DNA of 13,042 nt, from contig JAJRAX010000119.1 of assembly GCA_028679775.1 (NCBI GenBank), forward strand, positions 1-13,042, given 5' to 3'. Numbering within the stretch: position 1 is the first letter of the stretch; the number at the start of each line of letters is the position of its first letter. Under the pieces are notes generated by a model. It was not told where the DNA came from. It ran no database searches and saw only the letters and a program-made list of their open reading frames with translations. Source of the DNA: Methanothrix sp. GTDB taxonomy: Archaea; Halobacteriota; Methanosarcinia; Methanotrichales; Methanotrichaceae. Positions 1 through 6,636 of the stretch are shown here, one piece after another. The position numbers and the translations under genes are program-made.

Positions 1-6
1 CTTTAG

Positions 7-360
7 ATGGAGTTCAAGCAGTGCATTGTGATCAGAGAGGATCTAAAGCTCTCGGCAGGAAAGTTAGCGGTCCAGGTGGCTCATGCTGCCGTCATGGCTG
101 TGGAACGGGCGGAAAAGATGGATCGATCGACAGTCTCAGACTGGAAGGCCGAGGGACAGAAGAAGGTCGTACTCAAGGTTCCGGGGGTGCCAGACCTCTT
201 CAGGCTGCGGCAAGAAGCAGAACAAGCGGGAATCGCCAGCGCCATTGTAATCGACGCCGGACTCACTGAGATTCCTGCCGGGACCATCACTGCATTAGGT
301 CTCGGACCAGCTCACGGAAAGCTCATGGACAAGGTGACAGGCAAGCTCAAGCTCGTCTGA
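7..360 (+). CDS. pth2: Archaeal/eukaryotic-type peptidyl-tRNA hydrolase Pth2
   Basis: This enzyme cleaves the ester bond of peptidyl-tRNA released early from ribosomes, recycling tRNA in the cytoplasm. The 117-residue length is normal for a Pth2. The family signatures are clear: GKLAVQVAHA at residues 18-27, which includes the conserved Lys and His, and the C-terminal DAGLTEIPAGT..ALGLGP block at about 83-101, which forms much of the active site in Pth2 structures. There is no signal peptide or membrane segment. The ATG at position 7 is the only sensible start, but just six bases lie upstream, so its promoter and ribosome binding site cannot be judged. It is the first visible gene of a plus-strand cluster, and truD follows after 26 nt. 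Both genes serve tRNA biology, which fits co-expression. Confidence 0.95.
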   Translation: MEFKQCIVIREDLKLSAGKLAVQVAHAAVMAVERAEKMDRSTVSDWKAEGQKKVVLKVPGVPDLFRLRQEAEQAGIASAIVIDAGLTEIPAGTITALGLGPAHGKLMDKVTGKLKLV

Positions 361-386
361 ATGAGTCCAATGATATCGAGACAAAA

Positions 387-1700
387 ATGATTTCGGCTAG
401 CGTTCAGGACAGGTCTCTGGGCATGGATTATTACATCACTGATAGCCCAGGTTGTGGCGGGATTATCAAGAGCAGTGCAGAGGACTTCACAGTCTCCGAG
501 GTATTCGAAGAGCTGAACTATGAGGGCGGAAGATATCTGGTCCTGGACATAGAGAAGACCAACTGGGATACCCATCACCTCATCCGGGAGATGGCAAGAA
601 GGCTATGCATCAGCCAGAAGAGGTTCGGCTGGGCTGGAACCAAAGACAAGAGGGCAGTCACATCTCAGCGCATCAGCATCATGAACCTGGATGAAGCAGA
701 GCTATCAAAGATCAACCTTCCGGACCTCAAGATCAAGGTGCTGGGCAGAACCAACCGGGCGGTGGGGCTCGGAGACTTGCTAGGCAACCGATTTGCCATA
801 ACCATCCGGGACCTCTCTTGCCAGGACCCAGAGGCTGCAATGTCTCTCATCACCAGTGAGATTGCAAAGAACAGGGGCGTTCCCAACTACTTCGGAATCC
901 AGAGGTTCGGAGACCGCCGGCCAGTGACTCACCGGGTAGGCGAAGCCCTGGTCCGAGGGCGGGCGGAAGAAGCAGTCTACATTTACCTGGCACAGCCTTT
1001 TCCCGGCGAGCTTCCAGAGACGAGAGAGGCCAGAGAGAAGCTGTGGGCCGATCGAGACAATGCTTCTGCCCTCAAGCAGTTTCCGGGGTATCTGCGCTAT
1101 GAGCTTGCAATGCTCAACTATCTGGTGGAGCATCCTGGAGACTATGCTCACTCTTTTGACGTTCTCTCTATGAATTTAAAGCGCCTCTTTGTACATGCTT
1201 ATCAGTCCTATCTCTTCAACAAGATTCTCAGCCACCGTCTGGCAAGAGGGTTGACTTTGCACAAGGCAATAGTTGGCGATGTAGTTTGCTTTGCCAAAAA
1301 TGGTCTCCCTGAGATCGATAAAACGCAGAGAGTCACCCTGGACAATGAGGTGGCCATCGATCGACTGGCCGAGAGGGGCAGGGCATTTCTGACTCTGCCA
1401 CTGATCGGATTTGAGACCGCACCAGGAGAGGGCGTTGGCGGCGAGATAGAAAGAGCGATCCTGAGAGATGAGGCAGTCAAGCCTGAGGACTTCAGAGTTG
1501 AAGCAAACCCGGACATCGGATCGAGAGGCACCAGGCGCGCTGCCCTCTGTCCCGTATCCCCGGAGATCAATGTCACAGACAACTGGGCGGAGTTGCAGTT
1601 CGTTCTGCCCAAAGGAAGCTATGCTACGGTGGTATTGAGAGAGTATATGAAGGGTAATGATGCAATCGAGAGTCAATCAAAGGATTCAGCCGAGGAATGA
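387..1700 (+). CDS. truD: tRNA pseudouridine synthase TruD (Pus7 family)
   Basis: The enzyme isomerises a uridine in tRNA to pseudouridine (U13 in the characterised family members). The catalytic motif GTKDKRA is at residues 84-90, with the nucleophilic aspartate at 87. A second TruD signature, NYFGIQRFG, is at 167-175, and the TRUD insertion domain follows. The 437-residue length is typical of archaeal members. The ATG at 387 has no obvious Shine-Dalgarno. An in-frame ATG at 423 is preceded by AGGT at 411-414, but the N-terminal residues before it resemble the starts I recall for methanogen homologues, so I keep the longer form. The gene sits 26 nt after pth2 and 3 nt before the Mmp11-like gene, whose ribosome binding site lies inside the last truD codons. 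This points to one transcript with coupled translation. Confidence 0.95.
   Translation: MISASVQDRSLGMDYYITDSPGCGGIIKSSAEDFTVSEVFEELNYEGGRYLVLDIEKTNWDTHHLIREMARRLCISQKRFGWAGTKDKRAVTSQRISIMNLDEAELSKINLPDLKIKVLGRTNRAVGLGDLLGNRFAITIRDLSCQDPEAAMSLITSEIAKNRGVPNYFGIQRFGDRRPVTHRVGEALVRGRAEEAVYIYLAQPFPGELPETREAREKLWADRDNASALKQFPGYLRYELAMLNYLVEHPGDYAHSFDVLSMNLKRLFVHAYQSYLFNKILSHRLARGLTLHKAIVGDVVCFAKNGLPEIDKTQRVTLDNEVAIDRLAERGRAFLTLPLIGFETAPGEGVGGEIERAILRDEAVKPEDFRVEANPDIGSRGTRRAALCPVSPEINVTDNWAELQFVLPKGSYATVVLREYMKGNDAIESQSKDSAEE
1692..1695 (+). promoter_or_regulatory. Shine-Dalgarno GAGG supporting a TTG start of the Mmp11-like gene
   Basis: GAGG lies inside the last codons of truD, with 8 nt before the TTG at 1704. 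It is the best match to the archaeal anti-Shine-Dalgarno here and decides the non-ATG start. No in-frame ATG exists before residue 30, and the conserved DPYVVxYK region would be lost by a later start. The placement suggests translational coupling of the two genes. Confidence 0.55.
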
Positions 1701-1703
1701 GCC

Positions 1704-2603
1704 TTGCAACTAGAATTAGATGATCCATATGTTGTGGTCTATAAGCAAATTCATGTCGTGGTTGATGACGAGGGCAGCCGAGTGGAGCTGATGGAGCGCT
1801 CCAACTGCTATGGCGGATCGGCCTGGGCAAGATATCATTACTCCCGCGGACCTCTCGTGAAAAGCTCCCGCAATCTGGGCGAATGGTTCAGGTACTTGAT
1901 AGTGCCCGGAAAGGTCGATTTGGATCTTGTATCATCCAAAAGATCTGCTGGCATTGAGTCCGTAATTGTCAAAGGCAACGAGGTCGAGGTGACATACGCA
2001 GGCCTTGGGGGCGGCGGAGTTGGAGCCACTCTTTGCCGGGCCCAGGCGGATGACGTCCTGCGCTATGATGTCACTGAATGCGGTGGAGGTCGCGTTGCTC
2101 GGGGGACTCTTGTTCTTCCCAGAAGAGAGAGGCTGATCATTGGTGTTGATGATACCGACTCTAAGACTGAGGGTGCCACATGGACGCTCATCCATAACAT
2201 AGCGAGCAGGGTGGACCGACCAGAGGCCCGTTATGTCTCTCACTCCCTGGTCCAGCTATTTCCTGTTCCGACAAAGACCCAGAACTGCGTCTCAACGGTC
2301 GTTGAGTTCGCCTGCCTGCCCGGTCGGGCTGAAGCCATGCTCTCGGATTTCAAGGCCCTGCTGAAAAAGTACTCGGTCTCAAAACAGACGGGCATGGCTG
2401 TCTTCAGGGACTTTGATCCATCATCGCTTCTGCCATTCGGGGAGAGGTGCAAGAGGGAGCGTGTCCAGTATGAAGATGCATTGGATGCCAGCCGGGAGAA
2501 CGGGGTTCAGATCATGATGAACGGCCAGGGGTTGATTGGGGCAGTGGCCGCTCTTCCTTTCTGCGCACGGCCCGATGAGTCGATTGTTCCGGCTCTTCCC
2601 TGA
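1704..2603 (+). CDS. Methanogenesis marker protein 11-like (Mmp11), TiaS-related fold
   Basis: This protein of about 299 residues matches my memory of methanogenesis marker protein 11, a family found essentially only in methanogens and without an assigned function. Visible landmarks are SNCYGG at 33-38, a glycine-rich AGLGGGGVGATLCRA at 99-113, GVDDTDS at 147-153, a PVPTKTQN segment near 188-194, and NGQGLIGAVAALPFC at 273-287. The DDTD motif and PxPTKTxN segment resemble the catalytic region of TiaS (tRNA-Ile2 agmatinylcytidine synthetase). The Zn-ribbon and OB domains of TiaS are not seen. It is probably cytoplasmic. The start is a TTG at 1704 with GAGG at 1692-1695, about 8 nt upstream; the first in-frame ATG would remove the conserved N-terminus. 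The 3-nt gap from truD and 6-nt gap to the TPP-enzyme gene place it mid-operon. The family call is from memory. Confidence 0.75.
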   Translation: MQLELDDPYVVVYKQIHVVVDDEGSRVELMERSNCYGGSAWARYHYSRGPLVKSSRNLGEWFRYLIVPGKVDLDLVSSKRSAGIESVIVKGNEVEVTYAGLGGGGVGATLCRAQADDVLRYDVTECGGGRVARGTLVLPRRERLIIGVDDTDSKTEGATWTLIHNIASRVDRPEARYVSHSLVQLFPVPTKTQNCVSTVVEFACLPGRAEAMLSDFKALLKKYSVSKQTGMAVFRDFDPSSLLPFGERCKRERVQYEDALDASRENGVQIMMNGQGLIGAVAALPFCARPDESIVPALP

Positions 2604-2609
2604 AAGCGG

Positions 2610-4088
2610 ATGACCATGAACGGCCTGCAAGCAACCGTCCGGGCAATCGAGGATGCCGGGGTGCGTCTCCGGCTTTACGTTCCTGGCTATCCTGTCACCG
2701 ACCTGGCTGCAGCGCTGGGCTGCGAGATCTCGATCAATGAGAAGGTGGCTTTAGAGATCGCGCTCGGAGGCTCGGCCACGGGTCAGCGTTCTCTGGTTGT
2801 AGTCAAGCAGGTGGGCATGAACATCCTGGCAGATCCTCTTGTCATTTCCGCTACCCATGCCATTGGCTCCGGAGTTGTAGTCATCGTAGGGGACGATCTG
2901 GGTCCGAGGGGCTCGCAGGCAGAGATGGACAGCCGGTTCTACGGGCCGCTCTCTGAGCTGCCGGTCCTCGATCCCAGGAGCCCGGCAGCTCTCTATGCCT
3001 CCGTTTTAGAGGCCTACACCCTCTCCGAGTGGCTGAGAATTCCCGTTCTTGTGAGAGTGACAGCTCGTCTTCTTGCTGCAAGCGGCCCTGAGATCGCGGC
3101 GCGACCGAGCCCCGGCAATGCTCAGAGGTTTGAGAGAGAGAACTGGAGTCTGACTGCGCGGGGCAGGCACCAAAGGCACCACGACCGGATAATGGCTTTT
3201 GCAGAGGAGGCTTCTGAATCGACAACATTGAATCGAATCGATATATCTGGAAACGTGGGAATCATAGCCAGCGGATTTCCTGCGAGCCTTGCCGAGAGCT
3301 TGAGCGTATCGCTTCTCACTTTAGGCTACAGCTACCCTCTGCCTGTGAAGCTCATCTCTCGGTTCATGGAGGGCCATCGCAGGATATTGGTCGCAGAAGA
3401 GCCGGAGCCCTTCATCGAGTCACAGCTTGGAGCGAGCCCCAAGGTTCGGGGAAAGCTCAGCGGGCACCTGCCCCGTGGGTTGCTGGAGAGATCGGACATC
3501 ATCCGGGCTATCGAGTCCCTGGATAGCGGGCCTGAGAAGAAGCCTCTGGACTATGAGAGTGTTGCTCTGAGGGGATACGCGAGCATTTGCGAGGGCTGCC
3601 CATTCGTGTCGATCTTTTCAGCTCTGGCCGGGATAGATGCGCCGGTAGCCGGAGACGCAGGCTGCGCCATCCGCGCCACCCGCGAGCCATTTGACTCGGC
3701 TGATGTCGTCTATGGCCTGGGATCGTCTGTGGGTGTGGCCTCAGGTTTTGCTGAAAAAGGCATAGCATTGATCGGAGACTTTGCCATTGCTCACACGGGG
3801 CTCGCTGGGCTGATCAATGCCCTCTGGCAGAAGCGAGACGTCCTGGTCATTGTCCTCAAGAACGATGTGGCTGCCATGACCGGCTGCCAGGCGGCTCCTG
3901 ATCTGACCGGCGTCCTCAAGGCACTGGTGCCAACTCGATTACTGGAGATGCCTCTCCCTGTGGATGAGATTGGCTCTGTGATCAATGAGGAGCTGAAGAT
4001 GCCGGGACCCCGCGCAATCGTTGCCTCTGGCAGGTGTGTGAAGGACAAACGCGGGCTGCCAGAGTCCAGAATTGCAGTAAAAAATTAA
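2610..4088 (+). CDS. TPP-dependent enzyme resembling indolepyruvate ferredoxin oxidoreductase alpha (IorA), without ferredoxin domain
   Basis: The 492-residue protein follows the IorA order of motifs. An N-terminal pyrimidine-domain block INEKVALEIALGG at about 42-54 holds the candidate activating glutamate (44 or 49), followed by VKQVGMNILADP at 65-76. VAEEPEPFIE is at 261-270, CEGCP at 327-331, GDAGC at 348-352, and a TPP/Mg block starts at GDF (389), runs through HTGLAGLINA and ends near KND-(3)-MTGCQ (417-427). IorA proteins bind TPP and oxidatively decarboxylate aryl pyruvates with ferredoxin. They are usually near 600 residues, with a C-terminal two-[4Fe-4S] domain that is absent here, and no IorB gene is adjacent. 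Its partner and substrate are therefore unknown, and non-oxidative chemistry is possible. The start may be ATG 2610 or ATG 2616. It follows the Mmp11-like gene by 6 nt, so the pair is probably co-expressed. Confidence 0.75.
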   Translation: MTMNGLQATVRAIEDAGVRLRLYVPGYPVTDLAAALGCEISINEKVALEIALGGSATGQRSLVVVKQVGMNILADPLVISATHAIGSGVVVIVGDDLGPRGSQAEMDSRFYGPLSELPVLDPRSPAALYASVLEAYTLSEWLRIPVLVRVTARLLAASGPEIAARPSPGNAQRFERENWSLTARGRHQRHHDRIMAFAEEASESTTLNRIDISGNVGIIASGFPASLAESLSVSLLTLGYSYPLPVKLISRFMEGHRRILVAEEPEPFIESQLGASPKVRGKLSGHLPRGLLERSDIIRAIESLDSGPEKKPLDYESVALRGYASICEGCPFVSIFSALAGIDAPVAGDAGCAIRATREPFDSADVVYGLGSSVGVASGFAEKGIALIGDFAIAHTGLAGLINALWQKRDVLVIVLKNDVAAMTGCQAAPDLTGVLKALVPTRLLEMPLPVDEIGSVINEELKMPGPRAIVASGRCVKDKRGLPESRIAVKN

Positions 4089-4092
4089 TTGT

Positions 4093-4452
4093 TCAGATCG
4101 TTCTCCAGGCCCCATCAGCATAGACCCTAACGGAAGATTGTCCCTGAGCATAGGTCATAGTTGCCGTCCAGTTCTTGGAGAAAGGCTGCCACTGCATCGC
4201 GGCCAGAGAGGTGTTTCGGAATTCTGACTGTACTGCCGTATATGGATAGTAGTTTGTCCCGATGATGTATGGGGTGTAGAATCCCAGGGGCTGGGCTTGA
4301 GAGACTTTTGTGAAGAAGATCGGGTCAGTGAAGTACTGGGCGGCTGTACTGGAACCGCTCGATGCCACATAGCCTTCGTCCAGCCAGGCTACAGAAAGGG
4401 ATATCATGCTCAACAGGGCTATGGCCAACAGCAAAATGGAATGTCGCGACAT
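4093..4452 (-). CDS. Small exported protein of unknown family
   Basis: I do not recognise this 119-residue protein. The N-terminus (Arg and His near the start, then a hydrophobic run ILLLAIALLSMISLSVA) is a clear Sec signal peptide. The mature part of about 95 residues is rich in Tyr, Thr, Ser and Gln, has no cysteine, carries two N-glycosylation sequons (NTS, NWT) and ends in a YADGAW-type segment, suggesting a beta-rich extracellular or cell-surface protein. I chose the ATG at 4452 because GGTGAT, an ideal archaeal ribosome binding site, lies four bases upstream. A GTG at 4461 would add three residues. It lies 51 nt downstream of the transglutaminase-like membrane protein gene on the same strand, so the two could share a transcript. 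Its stop codon is only 4 nt from that of the convergent TPP-enzyme gene. Confidence 0.7.
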   Translation of the reverse strand: MSRHSILLLAIALLSMISLSVAWLDEGYVASSGSSTAAQYFTDPIFFTKVSQAQPLGFYTPYIIGTNYYPYTAVQSEFRNTSLAAMQWQPFSKNWTATMTYAQGQSSVRVYADGAWRTI

Positions 4453-4456
4453 ATGG

Positions 4457-4462
4457 ATCACA
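4457..4462 (-). promoter_or_regulatory. Strong ribosome binding site (GGTGAT on the minus strand)
   Basis: The minus-strand hexamer GGTGAT matches the 3' end of archaeal 16S rRNA and stands four bases before ATG 4452. It favours that ATG over the GTG at 4461, which overlaps the motif. Confidence 0.55.
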
Positions 4463-4503
4463 CCACATATCCCTGTTTTAGCTGAGGACTTATAGCTTAT
4501 GCT

Positions 4504-6483
4504 TTAGCCTTTTCCTGAGCTATTTCCTGGAGCCTGACCACAACCGCAGATCTTCTCTCTCGCGGGCGTCACGATTTTTCCCGCATCGTTGTAGCTCTTC
4601 GGTGCTATCATCTTGCAGTAGCCCACCCACCAGTCCATCACCCGGATTTGAGACGGCATTCCCATGAAACAACCTGTGAATTTGAAGTATCCGGGCACAC
4701 CATCCAGGTTTATGCCGTCGCCGTTTCCTGTGGTATCAACGATGTGGTACTGTTGGTCTCCGGGCAGGAGAACCAGATTGTAGGCGTGGCCTGGGTGCTT
4801 GCCAACCAGCGGCAGATTGTAGCCAGTGCTGGAGGTGCTGTAGGCCTCGCTCTTGTTGTAGCCGGCTTTTCGAAGCATTGTGGTCAACGCTGCTGAATAG
4901 TCGTTGCATACGCCTGTTTGCAGAATGTTGACGGTTGCATGGGTGGGAAACAGGCCCATGACTGCGCTGTTCTCGCTCATGTTCGTGTCTGAGTGCCAGG
5001 CGGAGACGCCCCACTCATCCGGGCGGCAGGGGAGGTTGGAAACGTTTGCATTGAAGCCGTCTCGAAATGAGCAGGTTCCAGCGAAGCTATTGCTGCACAT
5101 GCGGGTGCACTCAGGGTAGCCTGAGCAGCATGCCTTGAAGATCGCATAGCCCTTCATGTATCGTGCCTCCGGGCCGAAGGCGTTGATGAGAAACAGACCC
5201 CGGCACTTTTTCCTGTCTCCTCCTGATTTGTTGCAGGCCTCTGAGCATGCTGATCCCGGCAGAGGAGTTCCGTCGCAGCAGTCCACGGCCTCGGCCACAA
5301 TCCAGTCAAGGTCTGGATGGCAGACCTCCATCTCCTGGCACTGTGCAGGTGCATCGGGCCAGGTGTCGGCACAGGGTGTGTCAACTGGATAGTACATTGG
5401 TCTTGGTTTGACATTTGCACAGACCCAGGGCTCGGCTATGCCGATGTTCACATAAAAGGTGGCAGCAGTGCCTGTGGAGTTGGTGATGATCAGAGTGATG
5501 TTATGCCATCCGACGGTCAGATCCTTGGTCGTAAAGTTCTGGTTTTCGCTGAGGATGCCGTCAATGCTGGACTGCCAGAGGTAGCTGCAGGGCTCGCTGT
5601 CGCAGGGAGTGGCGTTGAAGGGCACATATTTTCCGTAGGGGTAGCTGCGGACGTCGCCGGGAGAGATGATCATGGAATTGCCTGGGATACGGTTTGACGA
5701 GATGGGGATCGGCTTGGGCGCGGCTGATCTTTCTGTGCAGTTGCATTTCCTGGTCTCTGTCAGCACTGTCGCATCTGCTGCATCCTGCGTGCTGTTTTCT
5801 TCCGGCCCGGGGTCTGCAGATCTGTCGAATGTTCCTGGGCCTGCAGGGCCTGGAAGGTAAACCAGAGCGGACACGACCAAAGCTATCGTCGCCAGGCTCA
5901 CGAGGGCCAGGATGAAGCGGCCCTGTTTTCCCAGAACCGAATCCAGGCGACCGAAGAGCCCAGGAAAAGAGATGAAAAGGCCGCTGAAGGTAAAGAGGAC
6001 TCCTGGGAGGGCCCAGGCCTTCCAGCCATAGGGCAGAAGGGTTACAGCCGCCTGGCAGAGCGGAAAGCCGAACAGGCCGAGAAAGAGAAAGAGAATTCCT
6101 GCCGCGTTCTTCTTCCGATAGAGCGCCACGCAGTTGATAGAGGCCACTACTATTATAATCGCACAGGCCGTCCACTCGCCGTTCGCAGCTAAAACCGCAA
6201 AGGTTGACAGAGCGATGAGCCCGGCCAGAAGAAGCGCCGCACGCTCAGCCTTCTTTCCTGGCCATGCCAGGGAGCATGCGAGCAGGCCATCGAGCCCCAG
6301 TAGGACGATGAGAATGCCGCCTGCTGCCTGGGAGAATAGCCAGTCTAGCTCGCCCGGTCGTCCCAGGGAGGGGAGGGCGAAGAGGAGAAAGATGCAGCCG
6401 GTGGCGATAGCTGCGATGCCGGCGACAAGCCCCAGCAGGGCGGAGGTCTTCATCATGCCGGGCAGCTCATAGTCAGCCATCAT
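4504..6483 (-). CDS. Seven-helix membrane protein with extracellular PKD/Ig-like, Cys-rich and transglutaminase-like domains
   Basis: The 659 residues fall into clear parts. Seven hydrophobic helices occupy about 13-40, 52-72, 82-100, 104-122, 127-147, 155-174 and 189-210. A linker leads to a beta-rich PKD/Ig-like stretch at about 275-350 (SYLWQSS, then LTVGWHNITLIITNSTG). A cysteine-rich region spans about 355-490. The C-terminal domain shows a transglutaminase-like triad: Cys526 in GVCNDYS, His566 in GHAYN and Asp583 in HIVDTT. All 24 non-membrane cysteines and all sequons (at least 11 N-x-S/T) lie after residue 230, so this part should be outside the cell. Such domains may be peptidases, cross-linking enzymes or inactive binders; the substrate is unknown. 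The ATG at 6483 has AGGA about 8 nt upstream. I do not recognise a named family. Confidence 0.8.
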   Translation of the reverse strand: MMADYELPGMMKTSALLGLVAGIAAIATGCIFLLFALPSLGRPGELDWLFSQAAGGILIVLLGLDGLLACSLAWPGKKAERAALLLAGLIALSTFAVLAANGEWTACAIIIVVASINCVALYRKKNAAGILFLFLGLFGFPLCQAAVTLLPYGWKAWALPGVLFTFSGLFISFPGLFGRLDSVLGKQGRFILALVSLATIALVVSALVYLPGPAGPGTFDRSADPGPEENSTQDAADATVLTETRKCNCTERSAAPKPIPISSNRIPGNSMIISPGDVRSYPYGKYVPFNATPCDSEPCSYLWQSSIDGILSENQNFTTKDLTVGWHNITLIITNSTGTAATFYVNIGIAEPWVCANVKPRPMYYPVDTPCADTWPDAPAQCQEMEVCHPDLDWIVAEAVDCCDGTPLPGSACSEACNKSGGDRKKCRGLFLINAFGPEARYMKGYAIFKACCSGYPECTRMCSNSFAGTCSFRDGFNANVSNLPCRPDEWGVSAWHSDTNMSENSAVMGLFPTHATVNILQTGVCNDYSAALTTMLRKAGYNKSEAYSTSSTGYNLPLVGKHPGHAYNLVLLPGDQQYHIVDTTGNGDGINLDGVPGYFKFTGCFMGMPSQIRVMDWWVGYCKMIAPKSYNDAGKIVTPAREKICGCGQAPGNSSGKG

Positions 6484-6548
6484 GCGGCAGTCCTAGTGAA
6501 GCCGGTGAAGATAAAGGTTACTCGATGCTCTTAACGTCAATTGGGCGT

Positions 6549-6598
6549 TCTCCCTGCGCCCCGACACGCTCGCACACGCGGGCCCAGCGGGAGGGAGA
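6549..6598. repeat. GC-rich intergenic segment with inverted repeat
   Basis: In the 153-base gap between the membrane-protein gene and the racemase-like gene, TCTCCCT (6549-6555) is matched by its reverse complement AGGGAGA (6592-6598), enclosing a GC-rich loop with GGGCCC. On the minus strand it follows the racemase stop, so it might slow or end that transcript, but there is no U-run after it in that direction. A T-rich tract at 6603-6617 lies on the plus strand. Otherwise I see nothing in this gap apart from a weak TATA-like CTTTATC near 6510-6517 (minus strand) ahead of the membrane-protein gene. Confidence 0.3.
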
Positions 6599-6636
6599 GG
6601 CGTTTTCTCTCTTTTTTGAGAATGTTTAGATTGACC

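Noticed and set aside
5561..6175. A 204-codon minus-strand frame within the membrane-protein gene
   Set aside because: It is out of frame with the gene that shows helices, sequons and the Cys-His-Asp triad. Its Arg/Pro/Ser-rich product is typical of a shifted frame.
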